NCBI RefSeq assembly: GCF_052857255.1
Contig: NC_135502.1
Span: 184,881,806-184,945,805, forward strand
Length of the DNA stretch: 64,000 nt
Direction: 5' to 3'
Origin: Amblyomma americanum
Lineage: Eukaryota; Arthropoda; Arachnida; Ixodida; Ixodidae
Shown here: piece after piece, positions 25,787-36,528 of the stretch
How positions within the stretch are numbered: position 1 is the first letter of the stretch
Layout of the letters: the number at the start of each line of letters is the position of its first letter
Made by a program: the position numbers and the translations under genes
Notes under the pieces: model-generated
Told to the model about the DNA's origin: nothing
The model's input: only the letters and a program-made list of their open reading frames with translations
Database searches by the model: none

Positions 25787-26959
25787 TCAAACTTGACCCG
25801 TCACGCGCACGAGATAAGTCACTGGGCTCACAACTTGTACCACAGTGCCATCGTCCCAAGAGGTGTCCTCACTACGCACGCACTTCACAAACACCCTTTC
25901 CCCCACGGCGAAAGCACGTTTACAGCCCCTGTCCTTGTCTCTTTGCTGCTTAATGCATCGTTGCTTATCAGTCATGTCTTGCACAAAACTCGGTTTGAGG
26001 AACGACAATTTAACTCGCGGCTGTCGCCTCAGAAACAGCTCGGCTGGGGTCTTCCCAGTTAGAGAATGAGGGGTATTCCTGTACGACATCAAAAAACTGT
26101 CTAATCCTTCCTGCAAGGGTTGTTGCTTTCCGTGTTCAGCTAGGGACAACACTTGCTTTAAAAGCGCCTTCTTGGTTGTCTGGACTAGCCGCTCGGCTGC
26201 TCCGTTAGAGATTGCGTGATATGGTGGAGTCTTAGTATGTCTGATACTGTTACGAGACAAGAATGCTGCGAACTCCTGCGACACAAACTGTGGGCCGTTA
26301 TCACTGACAATCTCCTCTGGAAAACCATACGCTGCGAAGAGGCTGCGAAGCTTACTAATAATCTGAGAGGTGGTAGTTGACGTCATAGGCCAAACTTCAA
26401 CCCATTTAGAGTAGGCGTCCACCAAGACAAGAAAGTTGTGGTTACCTTGTTGCGCATAGTCAACATGTACTCTTTGCCAACACCTTGTTGGGTACGGCCA
26501 CAGCTGGAGAGGTACAGGCTGAGCTGCCGGTAGTACGAGTTGACACACTCTGCACTTCCTTATGTACTCCTCAATAGCCTTGTCCATGTTGGGCCACCAC
26601 ACAAAACTTCTTGCTAACATTTTCATTCGACTAGAGCCAGGGTGGTCTTCATAAAGCAAGGACAGGACTGCGGGCCTCAGATTCTCAGGTATAACTACTC
26701 TCGTCCCCCATGTGAGACAATTTTGTTCGACGGAGAGTTCCAGGCGACGGACGTAATAAGGTTGCAATTCGTCCACGACATTTGCTGGCCAACCCGACCG
26801 AACATACTCGATTACTTTGCTGAGGGTGCCGTCTCGTGCAGCCTCCTTTGACACATCCCGCGCGGTGAGCGGGGTGCATTCGAAAACACAGACATTCCGC
26901 AGTTTCTGCTTTAGCAGAACCACAAGTAGGTAATCTTGACAGAGCATCAGCCACCTCAA
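25787..26959 (-). pseudogene. Ty3/gypsy integrase segment
   Basis: Integrase joins the element DNA to the host chromosome. Counting residues from the minus-strand ATG at 26959, the N-terminal zinc-binding region has H106, C136 and C139. The other expected histidine appears as Y in YEDHPG. The catalytic core has D167 (HVDYA), D220 (SDNGPQF) and E256 (NGAAERL), with exactly 35 residues between the last two, the D-D-35-E pattern. A chromo-like or GPY-type end follows (VGERVFVK; VVQVVSPVTYLVR). The first 25 or so codons of this frame are not true coding sequence. The real protein enters from the RNase H frame at a T-run near 26881-26886. The segment ends at a TGA at 25787-25789. Confidence 0.85.
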
Positions 26960-27260
26960 TTTCAGTTCCCTTGCGGTATTTCAGAGTGAACTGGTAAGCA
27001 GACATAATTAAAGACCACCTTTGTAGTCTGGCAGCTGCTAATGCTGGCGTGGCTTTGTTGTGACCCAAAATTCCCAATAGTGGCTGATGGTCCGTGTACA
27101 AGTCAAATTTCCTGCCATACAAGAACTTGTGGAATTTCTGCAAACCAAAAATAAGAGCTAGAGCCTCTCTTTCACACTGCGCATAGTTCTTTTCTGCAGG
27201 TGTCAAGGTACGCGAAGCAAATGCAATTGGACGCTCTTGGCCGTTGGGAAACACATGAAA
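26685..27260 (-). pseudogene. Ty3/gypsy RNase H segment
   Basis: This frame carries most of the RNase H domain, which removes RNA from the RNA-DNA hybrid made during reverse transcription. Visible signatures are RPIAFASRTLTPAEKNY, CEREALALIFGLQKF, LYTDHQPLLG and EVADALSRLP, in the family order. The domain starts in the upstream frame (CDASAYGVGAV, end of the gag-RT frame) and crosses here at a T-run near 27255-27260. It leaves this frame near 26881-26886 for the integrase frame. Codons downstream of that point in this frame are not meaningful. Confidence 0.85.
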
Positions 27261-29449
27261 ATGACCGCTCCAACACCATACGCTGATGCATCACATTGCA
27301 ACCCCAGTGGTTTGCGTGCATCGTAGTACGTGAGCGCTCGGCTGCTGATAAGGAGCTGTTTCGTGGCCTCAAACGCATCGCTACATTTCTTCGTCCAAAC
27401 CCAACGCTCTCCCTTTCGAAGTAGCTTGTACAATGGCTCTGCTACAGACGCTAGGCTGTTTAAAAATTTGCCATAGTAGTTCAGTAGCCCTAGATGAGCT
27501 GTCAGCTCTGTGACAATCGCGGGCTCAGGAGCATGGGCGATTGCTTTCACTTTGCCTTCAGTGGGATGTATCCCCTCAGAGCTTATCTTGTGCCCGAGGT
27601 AACACAATGAGCTTAGAAAGAACTTGCATTTCTCTGCCTTGACAGTAATGTTGTATTCGTTCAATCGTTGCAAAACTAGCTCAAGTGTTTTTTCGCAGTC
27701 ATCTATGTCCTGGCCAGCTACAATGACATCGTCAATGTAGCAACCTACATTCTTAATGCCCAGCAAGACTTTATCCATTAAAGATTGGAACAAAGCCGGG
27801 GCACTCGCTATACCATAGGGAAGTCTGTTGTACCGATAGAGCCCCCGGTGCGTGTTTACTGTAACAATTGCTTTGGATTCCGTGCTTAGCATCACCTGCT
27901 GGTATGCTGATGATAAGTCAAGCACACAGAACACTTTTCCCTCACAAACGGCTGTGAACAAATCTTCCGGTAGGGGCAATGGATAGTGATCCGTTTTTAG
28001 GACCGGATTGAGCGTGATTTTGAAGTCGCCACACAACCTTAGTTTGTCACCTTCCTTCTTTGGAACCACTACGAGGGGAGTTGCCCACTCACTCTGCGTT
28101 ACTCGCTCGATTACACCCTTCTTTTCAAGGTCAGACAGTTCTTTTTCTACCGTTTCTCGCAACGCAAAGGGTACTGGCCGGGACTTACAAATTACAGGAG
28201 TGTACTTTGGCTGCAGAACCAATTTTGCCTTATAGTTCCTAATCGCTCCCAAAGTGGAAGAAAATACACTAGGGAACTTGGAATGCAACTTCAACACCCT
28301 GTCGTCAATGCTCAAGGCGAAAAGAGATTTCCAGTTAAGCTGCAACTTCTCAAGCCAGCTCCTGCCTAAAAGTATAGGCAGATTGCGCTCACCCTCACGC
28401 ACAACAACAATAGGTAACACGGCGCACTGACCTTCATAGCGAGCAGTGACATTGCATTGACCGATCACATGCATTTTTTCACCTGTATAAGTTTTGAGCC
28501 CCAATTTCGTTGGCTCACACTTGACATGCGACACCTTAGCGGCGTACAAGCTTTCCGGCACAACAGTCACAGCAGCACCGGTGTCAACCTGCATTGGCAG
28601 GTCGTGGCCTTCAACATTCACAGACACAACATAGCTCTTCTTAGAAGGCGTAGCGTCGCAACTGTATAACGTGGACTCCTCTTCCGATGACTCGGATACT
28701 AGATGCGCTTTTAGTTCTTCACGGCTTGCCTGGCACATATTTTGAAGATGACCCACTTTCGAGCACCGTCTGCACTTGTACCTCTTGTACCAACAGCTGT
28801 CTGAAGTATGCGCCTTGCCACAGCGGCTACACTTCTGTTTTTGACTTTTTCCTCGCGTTGAGTCTTTTGTCTTTCGGTCGCACCTCTCGTGCGTTCCCAC
28901 CGCGTTGAGTGCCTCACTGCGACCTCTTTGTTGCAATAGCGCGGCCTGCTGTGTGGCCAACTCCCTATCCAGCGCAATTTTGCATGCGCCTTGAAATGTT
29001 AAGCCGTCCGTGGTGAACAGAGCTCTTTGAGTTTCCTCATTGCGAATGCCTGCTACCAGTCTGTCTCGCAAGGCATCCTGCAGAAAGTCTCCGAAATTGC
29101 ACTTCCGAGCAAGGTGTTTTAACTCCAGAACGAAATCTTCTACGCTCTCTTGCTCCAGTTGAACTCGGCGGTTAAACCTGCACCTTTCAGCAATGACTGA
29201 AGTTTGCGGGCTGTAGTGATTCTTCAGCAGAATCTTGATTTCAGCGAATGTCTTTTCACCGGGAAGCGCTGGAACTACCAGGTTCTTGAGGACTTCATAC
29301 GCCTCTGCGCCATGTACTGTTAGAAAAACTGACAGTTTCTTTGCTTCCGAGACCTCATTGGCGCTGACGAAATGTTCAAACCGTTCCAAGTAAGAATCAA
29401 AATTCTGGACCTTGGGGTCGTATTCATCGATTCTGCCAAGACGCGACAT
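27203..29449 (-). pseudogene. Ty3/gypsy Gag-protease-reverse transcriptase frame
   Basis: One long frame. I choose the ATG at 29449 (MSRLGRIDEYDP) over the one 24 bases upstream because capsid-like sequence begins there. The residue numbers below count from the upstream ATG at 29473. Gag: a capsid-like part (FDSYLERFEHFV; residues about 10-190) and two zinc knuckles, C215-C218-H222-C227 (one residue short of the classic spacing) and C234-C237-H242-C247. Protease: active site DTGA at 297-300. RT: LDLSSAYQQ with catalytic D519, and YIDD at 579-582. RNase H begins with CDAS at 727-730. Gag and Pol share one frame with no stop between them. The frame is lost near 27255-27260 within a T-run. Confidence 0.9.
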
Positions 29450-29473
29450 CGCTTCGGTGCACAAACGTAACAA

Positions 29474-29669
29474 CGTAAACGTAACAACGCTTCGGTGCAG
29501 TTACTTATCGTGTCGATGTCTTGCTTGGTGCGTAGGATCCGTTGTCAGCTGCTTGCCCCTGGCCGCCAGCCACTTGCAGTCCGCGTTAGTGGCTTCCGAT
29601 GTGCGTCGTCCGATCTTGCCCAGACACGCTTGGCAGGCCAGTCCCGACGGATCCCATCCTCGTCGCCAG
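29474..29669 (-). promoter_or_regulatory. 5' leader and primer-binding site of the gypsy element
   Basis: A short leader of about 200 bp between the 5' LTR and Gag. The PBS lies at 29651-29668, one base inside the LTR. On the minus strand it reads TGGCGACGAGGATGGGAT. This is complementary to the 3' end (CCA plus acceptor and T-arm) of eukaryotic tRNA-Ser(GCU) as I recall it. The leader also holds a direct repeat of cgcttcggtgca around an acgtaacaacg tandem duplication near the Gag start. No gene is seen here. Confidence 0.75.
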
Positions 29670-29828
29670 TGAAATAACTACGACCAGCATCGACGAAGGT
29701 CCAGAACTAAAAAACGTTTATTGCCAAGAGCATGGTGTTCTTATAGTGCGCCGATAGCGTGCCGTGCGCAGCTTATCAGCAGCACGGAATGACACGTCAG
29801 CGGCTCGCTAGGTGCTCACGCTATCACA
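29670..29828 (-). repeat. 5' LTR of the Ty3/gypsy element
   Basis: A 159-bp direct repeat of 25268-25426 with a single visible difference (G at 29811). As the 5' LTR it would drive transcription toward lower coordinates. I do not see a convincing TATA box on the minus strand, so the exact start is unknown. Confidence 0.95.
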
Positions 29829-32000
29829 CAAGGAACATCGAGCAACATGGCATCAGCCCCTGTGGGAACGGTCCACTGCTGTCCACGGCCCTCGGAGTAA
29901 CATGGGAGCCGCTGCGACATCGACGTCAAAATGCTTTAAACAGAGTCACGCTCCGTTCATCGGAACGGGGCATAGTGGCACCGTGAGCGAGATGACGTTG
30001 AGGAAATATTTCTTTTTTTGGTTCAGATTGTTGGTTTTGTTCTACCTGGCTGCATTGCCCATGAGAACGTCTGGATTACCGACAGCGACCTGAAAACGCT
30101 AGACAGCTCTAATACCAAGAGTTACGTTGCTACAAGGAACATCCAGCAAGGCGGCATCAGCTCCTGTGGGAACAGTTCTCGGAGTAACATGGGAGATACT
30201 GCGACATCGACGTCAAACTGCCTAAAACAGAGCCACGCTCTGTACATCTGAACAGGGCATGGTGGCACCGTGAGCGAGATGACGTTGAGGAACTATTTCG
30301 ACTTTTTCGTTCAGATTGTTGGCTTTGCTCTACCTGGCTGCATCAGTCACGAGAACGCCTGTATTACTGACAGCGACGTGAAAACGCTGAACAGATGTAA
30401 TACCTAGATTTACGACGCTACAAGGAACATCGAGCAACATGGCATCAGCCCCTGTGGGAACGGTCCACTGCTGTCCACGGCCCTCAGAGTAACATGGGAA
30501 CCGCTGCGACATCGACGTCAAAATGCTTTAAACAGAGTCACGCTCCGTTCATCGGAACGGGGCATGGTGGCACCGTGAGCGAGATGACGTTGAGGAACCA
30601 TTTCGTCTTTTGGTTCAGATTGTTGGTTTTGTTCTACCTGGCTGCATTGCTCATGAGAACGTATCGATTACCGACAGCGACCTGAAAACGCTAGACAGCT
30701 CTAATACCAAGAGTTACGTGCTACAAGAACATCCAGCAAGGCGGCATCAGCTCCTGTGAGAACAGTTCTCGGAGTAACATGGGAGCTGCTGCGACATCGG
30801 CGTCAAACTGCTTTAAACAGAGTCACGCTCCGTATATCAGAACAGGACATGGTGGCGCCGTGAGCGAGATGACGTTGAGGAACTATTTCGTACTTTTAGT
30901 TCAGATTTTTGTTTTTTTTTAATTCCGGATGCATTGGTCATGAGAACGCCTAAATTACCGACCACGACCTCAAAACAATAAAAAGACACATCTCTGAGAG
31001 TTACGATGCTACAAGGAACATCGACAACATGGCATTAGCCACTGTGGGAACAGTCCACCGCTGTCCACGGCCCTCGGAGTAACACGGGAGCAGCTGCGAA
31101 ATCGACGTCAAACTGCTTTAAACAGAGTCACACTTCGTTCATCAGAACGGGGCATGGTGGCACCGTTAGGGAGATGACGTTGAGGAACTATTTCGTATTT
31201 TAGTTCAGATTTTTGGTTTTTTTATACCTGGCTGCATTGTTCATGAGAACGCCTGGATTACCGACAACGACCTGAAAACACTAAACAGACGCATCTCCGA
31301 GAGTTACGATGCTACAAGGAACATCGAGCAACATGGCATCAGCCACTGTGGGAACAGTCCACCGCTGTCCACGGCCCTCGGAGTAACATGGGAGCCGCTG
31401 CGACATCGACGTCAAAATGCTTTAAACAGAGTCACGCTCCGTTCATCGGAACGGGGCATGGTTTCACCGTGAGTGAGATGACGTTATGAACTATTTCGTC
31501 TTTTTAGTTCAGATTGTTGGTTTTGCTCCACCAGGCTGCATTGCTCATGAGAACGCCTGGATTACCGACAGCCGCCTATAAACGTTGAACAGATGTAACT
31601 CCGAGAGTTGCGATGCTACAAGGAACATCGACCAACACGGCATCAGCCACTGTGAGAATGGTACACTGCTGTCCACGGCCCTCGGAGTAACATGGGAGCC
31701 GCTGCGACGTCGTCGTCAAAATGCTTTAAACAGAGCCACACTCCTTTCAGCGGAACGGGGCATGGTGGCACCGTGAGCGAGATGACGTTTAGGAACTATT
31801 TCGTATTTTTAGTTCAGATTGTTGGTTTTTATACCAGGCAGCATTGCTCATGAGAACGCCTGGATTACCGACCACGACCTGAAAGCACTAGACAGACGTA
31901 AATCCGAGAGTCACGATGCTACAAGGAACATCGAGCAACACGGCATCCGCCCCTGGAGGAACAGAGCACCGCTGTCCACGGCCCTCGGAGTAACACGGGA
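29829..32000 (+). repeat. 305-bp satellite array, block C
   Basis: About seven monomers between the gypsy element and the first full-length LINE. The first resumes the monomer broken at 25267, starting with the 5-bp duplication caagg. From about 30900 onward it matches 38475 onward, which is part of the duplicated segment that carries the LINE. Several monomers are of the shortened 'cagttctcggagtaac' type. No gene is supported. Confidence 0.95.
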
Positions 32001-32274
32001 TGCGGCAGCAGTGGCGGTGGCGCAGTTCCATGTTCTCTGCCTAAACCTGTCATCGAATTCTTGCAGAGACTTTCGCACGGTGCCGTCTACAACCTGGTTC
32101 ATCATATCAGTACACTGCTGATATCAACTCTGGCTGTCACGTGGGGACCCAAGCGCCGGGACCTTCCTATAAAAGCGGCGACAAGCGACCCCCGTCTTCA
32201 TTCAGCGATGCGGCAGCAGTGGCGGTGGCGCAGTTCCATGTTCTGTGCCTAAACTTGTCATCGAATTCTTGCAG
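32001..32274 (+). repeat. LINE 5' leader with a repeated 66-bp start segment
   Basis: The first 66 bp of the LINE (32001-32066, starting tgcggcagcagtggcggtgg) recur at 32209-32274 with two differences. The offset is 208 bp. About 142 bp of unique sequence lies between the two copies and contains a core promoter at its end. The same layout is present in the second LINE copy (39575-39640 and 39783-39848). Confidence 0.85.
32168..32203 (+). promoter_or_regulatory. LINE core promoter: TATA box plus initiator
   Basis: TATAAAAG at 32168-32175 and TCATTC at 32198-32203, which fits the arthropod initiator TCAKTY. The initiator A (32200) is 32 bp from the first T of the TATA box, the spacing expected for RNA polymerase II. 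The predicted start lies 9 bp before the second copy of the element's 5' segment. TATA boxes are unusual in LINEs, which mostly use internal promoters. The same pair is conserved in the second copy. That transcription occurs is inference. Confidence 0.65.
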
Positions 32275-32396
32275 GTTGGTAATAGACAATTTATTAAGCA
32301 CTTTTCTTTTTCTCGTGACCGCCCCTGCTGCTGCTCTTGCTCTTTGGCAGTTTTCTGTTATTGCCTATTGGATGTTGGTTTCTGCTCTTGCTTACC

Positions 32397-33295
32397 ATGA
32401 AGGACGCATGCTCTTCTTGCAACGCAAATTTTGCCGATGGTGACACGTTCATGACGTGCATCGACTGCACTTGTAAATTCCACATCGGAAAATGCAGCGG
32501 CGTGACCGAACGATCGTTTAGGATGATGAAAGAAACCACTAGGAAAGCGCTGAAATGCCCAGCTTGCAAGCAAGCAAATGTCTTGGAAAGCTTCCAGGCA
32601 GAACTAGCGGAAATAAACGAAAAATTGTCTGGCATGCTCGTACTGGAGACCAAATTAGACAAGCTAATGAGCATGCAGGAAACTGTGTTGAGGATCGAGA
32701 AGTCAGTACAGCTTCTGTCTGACACTTATGATGACATAAAAGTGAACCTACAGCGACAGGACAAAGAAATAGGCGACTTGCGGCGTCGAGTGGAGGCTGT
32801 TGAGAGTGGAAGCGGTGAAAGTACTGTCCAAACACTAAAACAAGAATTAAATGAATTCGGACAGTATAGCCGCCACCAGAACATTGAAATCCATGGGCTT
32901 GAGCTGAGAGAAAATGAAGACCTCATGGCTGAAATTAACAAGATTGCCCGAAAATTGGAGCTCCCTGATTTATCCGATAGCAACGTTGAACATGTGCATC
33001 GTTTGCCCCCCAGAAAGGACAGAAGGCCTGTGGTGATTGTAAGTTTTCCAACCGAGCCCTCAGGCGCAAATGGTTTGAAGCACGCAAGTACGCCCAAGAA
33101 AAATTGACCAACATCAGCTTCTATGAAAACTTGACAGCAATGAACAGGCGATTGCTATGGCTGGCGAAGATAAGGGCAAAGGAAAATGACTACAAATTCG
33201 TGTGGACTTCTGAGGGTAAAGTGTTTGTAAGAAAACAAGCAAAAGCAAGTGCTATCAGGATTGCAACCGAAAATGACCTGAGCAAAATTGTTTAG
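32397..33295 (+). pseudogene. LINE ORF1 protein with PHD-type zinc finger, copy 1
   Basis: ORF1 proteins of LINEs bind the element RNA. The ATG at 32397 (ttaccatga, A at -3) is preferred to an upstream in-frame ATG at 32337, since the zinc finger starts a few residues after it. Residues 5-57 form a C4HC3 pattern (C5, C8, C21, C24, H29, C33, C54, C57), a PHD-type finger. A charged heptad-like helix follows (about 60-165, likely coiled coil). Then comes an RRM-like RNA-binding region seen in L1-type ORF1 proteins (YSRHQNIEIHGL; HVHRLPPRKDRRPVVIVSF). The last part (TNISFYENLTAMNRRLLW to the stop at 33295) is in a shifted frame. The break maps to a T4 run near 33045 and is shared with the other copy. 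Confidence 0.8.
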
Positions 33296-33333
33296 ATCTG
33301 CGACGACCGGTATTTTGATTTCAAAAAATCAAG

Positions 33334-36266
33334 ATGGCGTACCACACGACAACTTCGTTCAATGATCTGGTGAAAAGTAACAAGTGTTTTCTTGAAAAGG
33401 GGCTTTCTTTTTTCATTTAAATACACAGAGTCTGAGGAACAAACAAGATGACGTCGGTACATACCTCTCACAACTACAGTGTTCCTTTTATTTCTTGGCT
33501 TTTTCTGAAACATGGTTCTCAAGTGTCACTGATGTTACGAATTTTTCCGGGTACAGTCACGTTTCAGTTTATCGTGAGCAAAAACGTGGCTTAGGGGTGT
33601 CCCTATTTATCCGCGACTGTTTTCACTATGATACCATAGACGACTTTACTTGCATGTGTGACGACTTTGAAACTGTTGCCATCACGTGCAAAAACATTAC
33701 CATCGTATGCATTTACCGACCGCCCCAGGGCACGCTGTCAATTTTTTTAAACTACATTGAATCACTCATGGATTTTTTCAATTCCCGGAACAGGCATGTA
33801 GTGATCATAGGGGACTTTAATATCGATCTTATCTCTAATAACCCTGCTAAAGTTCAACTTATTGAAATAATGCTTCAAAATGGTTGTGAGAACGTCATTG
33901 AACAGCCTACGAGAGTCACATCGAAGACAAGTACGCTGATCGACTTATGTTTCACAGATTTTTCTAAGTCTGCTAGTTGCTCCGGTGTACTTTGGTCAGG
34001 ATTGAGCGATCATCTATAAATTTTTGTAGCATTACCGATCGCCACGCGTACACAATGCACAAATATTACTATCCGTATCATCTATGACGGCGGTAAAAAA
34101 ACCTTTCATTCACTTGTTGAAAACTTGAACTGGGCGAACGTATATAAGGAACCCGATCCATCTGTATCCTACGATATTTTTATGTCCGAATTACAAATTT
34201 GTTACGATGCTGCTTTCCCACTCACAACAATTGTTCGGCACAAGAAAGCAAGAAAAGAACGGATTACGAATGACCTTTTCAAGCGCATAAAACACAAGGA
34301 TAAGCTGTTCGAACAGTTTCTGCGGACGCGCGATATTGCAAAGCTGCAAGAATTCAAGCGGTTCAGAAACAAACTTAGCTCTGACTTAAAAAAAGCCAAG
34401 TGTAGATTCTATCAACATAAGTTCGAAAAGTGCGCAGATAACCCCCAAAAAACATGAAAACAATTCAATGAACTAAACGCTACGCACGTTTCTGGTATAC
34501 CATTTGAATTAGTTATAAATGGAGCCACATATTCGGAGCAAAACTTAGTTAACCTTATCAATGATCATCTAGCTAACGCAGGTGCTGGAAACTTTTCATC
34601 TCTTGCATTGCCTCACAGCAGTCTGGAGAGATATATAGGGCAGATGCGGCTTGAAAGTGCATTTTTAACGCCCACTTCTGAGGTTGAGATAAACCTTATC
34701 ATAAACTCGTTCGATAACCGATCGGCAGCTGGCCACGACGACATTAAAGCCGCATCTATAAAAGAAATTGCCCACTTAATCTCAAAACCGCTCGCTGACA
34801 TCTGCAACCGCATACTTGCTTCGGGAATCTTTCCTGCGAAATTGAAGATAGCTCGTGTCGTCGTCATTCACAAGGGAGGAACATACAGTGACCTGATAAC
34901 TATAGGCCGATTTCAGTTTTGCCTCTTTTTTCGAAAGTGATTGAACGTGTCATACACAAACGCCTCGACAACTTTTTTGTTGCAAAAAACATCATGTCAA
35001 CAAAGCAGTACGGGTTCCAGAAAGGAAGATCAACTGAAATGGCCCTCGTACAAATAAAAATAAAATAATTAAAAATATTGAGGATAAGCTCTACATTGTT
35101 GGAATATTTCTAGATTTTCGCAAGGCCTTCGATTCCATTAAACATCATATTTTGCTAAGAAAACTGGAAATATGTGTAATTAGGGGCATAGCACTTCAAC
35201 TCATGCGCAGTTACCTTGAGTCGCGTTTTCAGTTCGTATGCCTACATGGCTATAAATCAAACCCAACGACTGTAAAATATGGTGTACCGCAAGGATCTAT
35301 ATTAGGCCCTTTGCTCTTCTTGATCTATATAAACGATATAGTTAACATTCCTCAAACTGATGATATAGTATTATATGCAGACGATACGAATGTATTCTTC
35401 TCTGGAACAAATCTAAAAGAACTTGAAAACACTGCTAACACGTGGCTATTAAATCTTAGTGTATGGCTAAACTTAAATAGTCTTGAACTCAACGAGAAAA
35501 AAACTAAATTTATGCTTTTTTGTGCAAAAAACAAGCCAATTGATTACGATTTTAAGCTTCGTTACGGCTCTTGCTACCTTGAGCGTGTCAGCTCCCAATC
35601 CATTCTAGGAGTTAAATTCCATCACAGCCTAGGCTGGAGCGACCACATAGACCACACCCGTGTCAAGATAGCGAGAGCTATTGGTATGCTTTCCCGGCTT
35701 CGAGATCTTATACCTTACTCGCTGAAAAGACAGTTGTATTTCTCTCTTATCCATTCTCGCATCAGTTATTGTCTTCTTATCTGGGGTACTTGTAACAAAA
35801 CTGACTTAGAAAAAATATCAGCCCTGCAGTCGCGTGCAGCTCGGTTTCTTTTACCTGCAGGAAACAACACAAATAGTTGCTCAGCAAATACACAGTCTCT
35901 AATGATCCCTGTGAAAACCATGTATGAACTCAAAATATGTGTGTTTATTTATAACGAAATAAAAACAAATTTCATTATTTTTTTAACACGTACCTAAATA
36001 GATCTACTGGTTACAGCTTGCGTCAGACTTCTGTTGTGGTAAATAGGCCTCGTACTAACTACGGAACACAATCAATTGAGCACCAAATCATGTTGATGTG
36101 TAATTCTCATCCGTTTGTAATAGATGCAGCTAAACATAGTTCCACGCCCAGGGGTTTTAAACGCATCTGTTCGTCTTTTTTTTTGTTTACCGTTGTGTCC
36201 TGGACGACCAAATGCTTACTTCTGGTTCTGTTTGATGTAATATTATGTCGGTTCGAACAACCCTAA
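33334..36266 (+). pseudogene. LINE ORF2 (endonuclease-reverse transcriptase), copy 1
   Basis: Start chosen at the ATG at 33334 (aagatggcg), 38 bp after the ORF1 stop. The frame shifts at a T6 run near 33415, at the start of the endonuclease. The APE-type endonuclease then shows SETW, YRPP, GDFN and SDH. The RT has DFRKAFDSI, GVPQGSILGPLLF and YADD, followed by a CR1-like C-terminal region. Lesions private to this copy are a TAA at 34017-34019 just after SDH, a TGA at 34455-34457, and one-base losses near 34894 and 35058. A C-terminal frame change at a T7 run near 35980 is shared with the other copy. The C-terminus here runs 22 or so residues beyond the stop used in the other copy. Non-functional. 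Confidence 0.85.
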
Positions 36267-36440
36267 TGTATTGCATTTCTGTACCATTTTTTTATACGAT
36301 TTAGTGTGTATTATTATTTTATTATCTGTATATATTTACAAGAACTGTTTATGATGCGTCTGTTGTGTAAGTGATGGCAAGGACAGCCTTTTTTTGTTGT
36401 GTAATGCAATACCGCTCCTGCTGCTGTACCCAAGCCAGGA

Positions 36441-36508
36441 CAAGACCCAGTCAGGAGGTTTAGCACCTCCTTTTGTCTTGCCTCGTGGGCAATACCTGTA
36501 TGTTGCCC
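36441..36508 (+). other. LINE 3' UTR paired stem-loops, copy 1
   Basis: Two adjacent hairpins just before the A-rich end. The first has AGGAGGT (36453-36459) pairing with ACCTCCT (36465-36471), enclosed by an outer stem CAAGAC (36441-36446) with GTCTTG (36475-36480). The second has GGGCAA (36487-36492) pairing with TTGCCC (36503-36508). CR1/L2-type and other stringent LINEs use 3' RNA stem-loops for recognition by their own RT, and the location fits that role. Folding was judged by eye. Confidence 0.6.
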
Positions 36509-36528
36509 AAAGGAGAAATAAAAAAAAA

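Larger units (their letters stand above)
25268..29828 (-). mobile_element. Complete Ty3/gypsy LTR retrotransposon
   Basis: A 4561-bp minus-strand element inserted in a satellite monomer, with a 5-bp target duplication (caagg) and 159-bp LTRs. In element order it has the 5' LTR, a PBS, a gag-protease-RT frame, RNase H, integrase, a C-terminal tail, a PPT and the 3' LTR. There is no envelope-like frame. The integrase-last order and D-D-35-E motif place it in Ty3/gypsy. The two Gag zinc knuckles and the tRNA-Ser PBS would suit the Mag lineage, but I cannot test that here. With one LTR difference in 159 bp it appears fairly young, yet its coding frame shows two frameshifts and one stop. Confidence 0.93.
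32001..36528 (+). mobile_element. Near full-length CR1/L2-like LINE, copy 1
   Basis: A plus-strand 4.5-kb non-LTR retrotransposon with a 5' leader, ORF1 (32397-33295), ORF2 (33334-36266), a 3' UTR with predicted hairpins and a short A-rich end. It is flanked by the satellite-derived duplication cacggga (31994-32000 and 36529-36535), possibly a base or two longer because of adjoining A residues. ORF1 with a PHD-type finger plus an EN-RT ORF2 fits the CR1/L2 group (PHD fingers in CR1-like ORF1 are known). ORF2 here carries stops at 34017 and 34455 and several indels, so this copy is inactive. Confidence 0.92.

Noticed and set aside
25461..25796. Plus-strand frames at 25461-25953 and similar frames opposite the gypsy and LINE coding regions
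   Set aside because: They are antisense shadows of Pol and ORF2 coding sequence, with no recognisable domain.
29474..29669. A host promoter or gene fragment between the gypsy LTR and Gag
   Set aside because: Its place, the PBS and the lack of coding signal show it is the element's leader.
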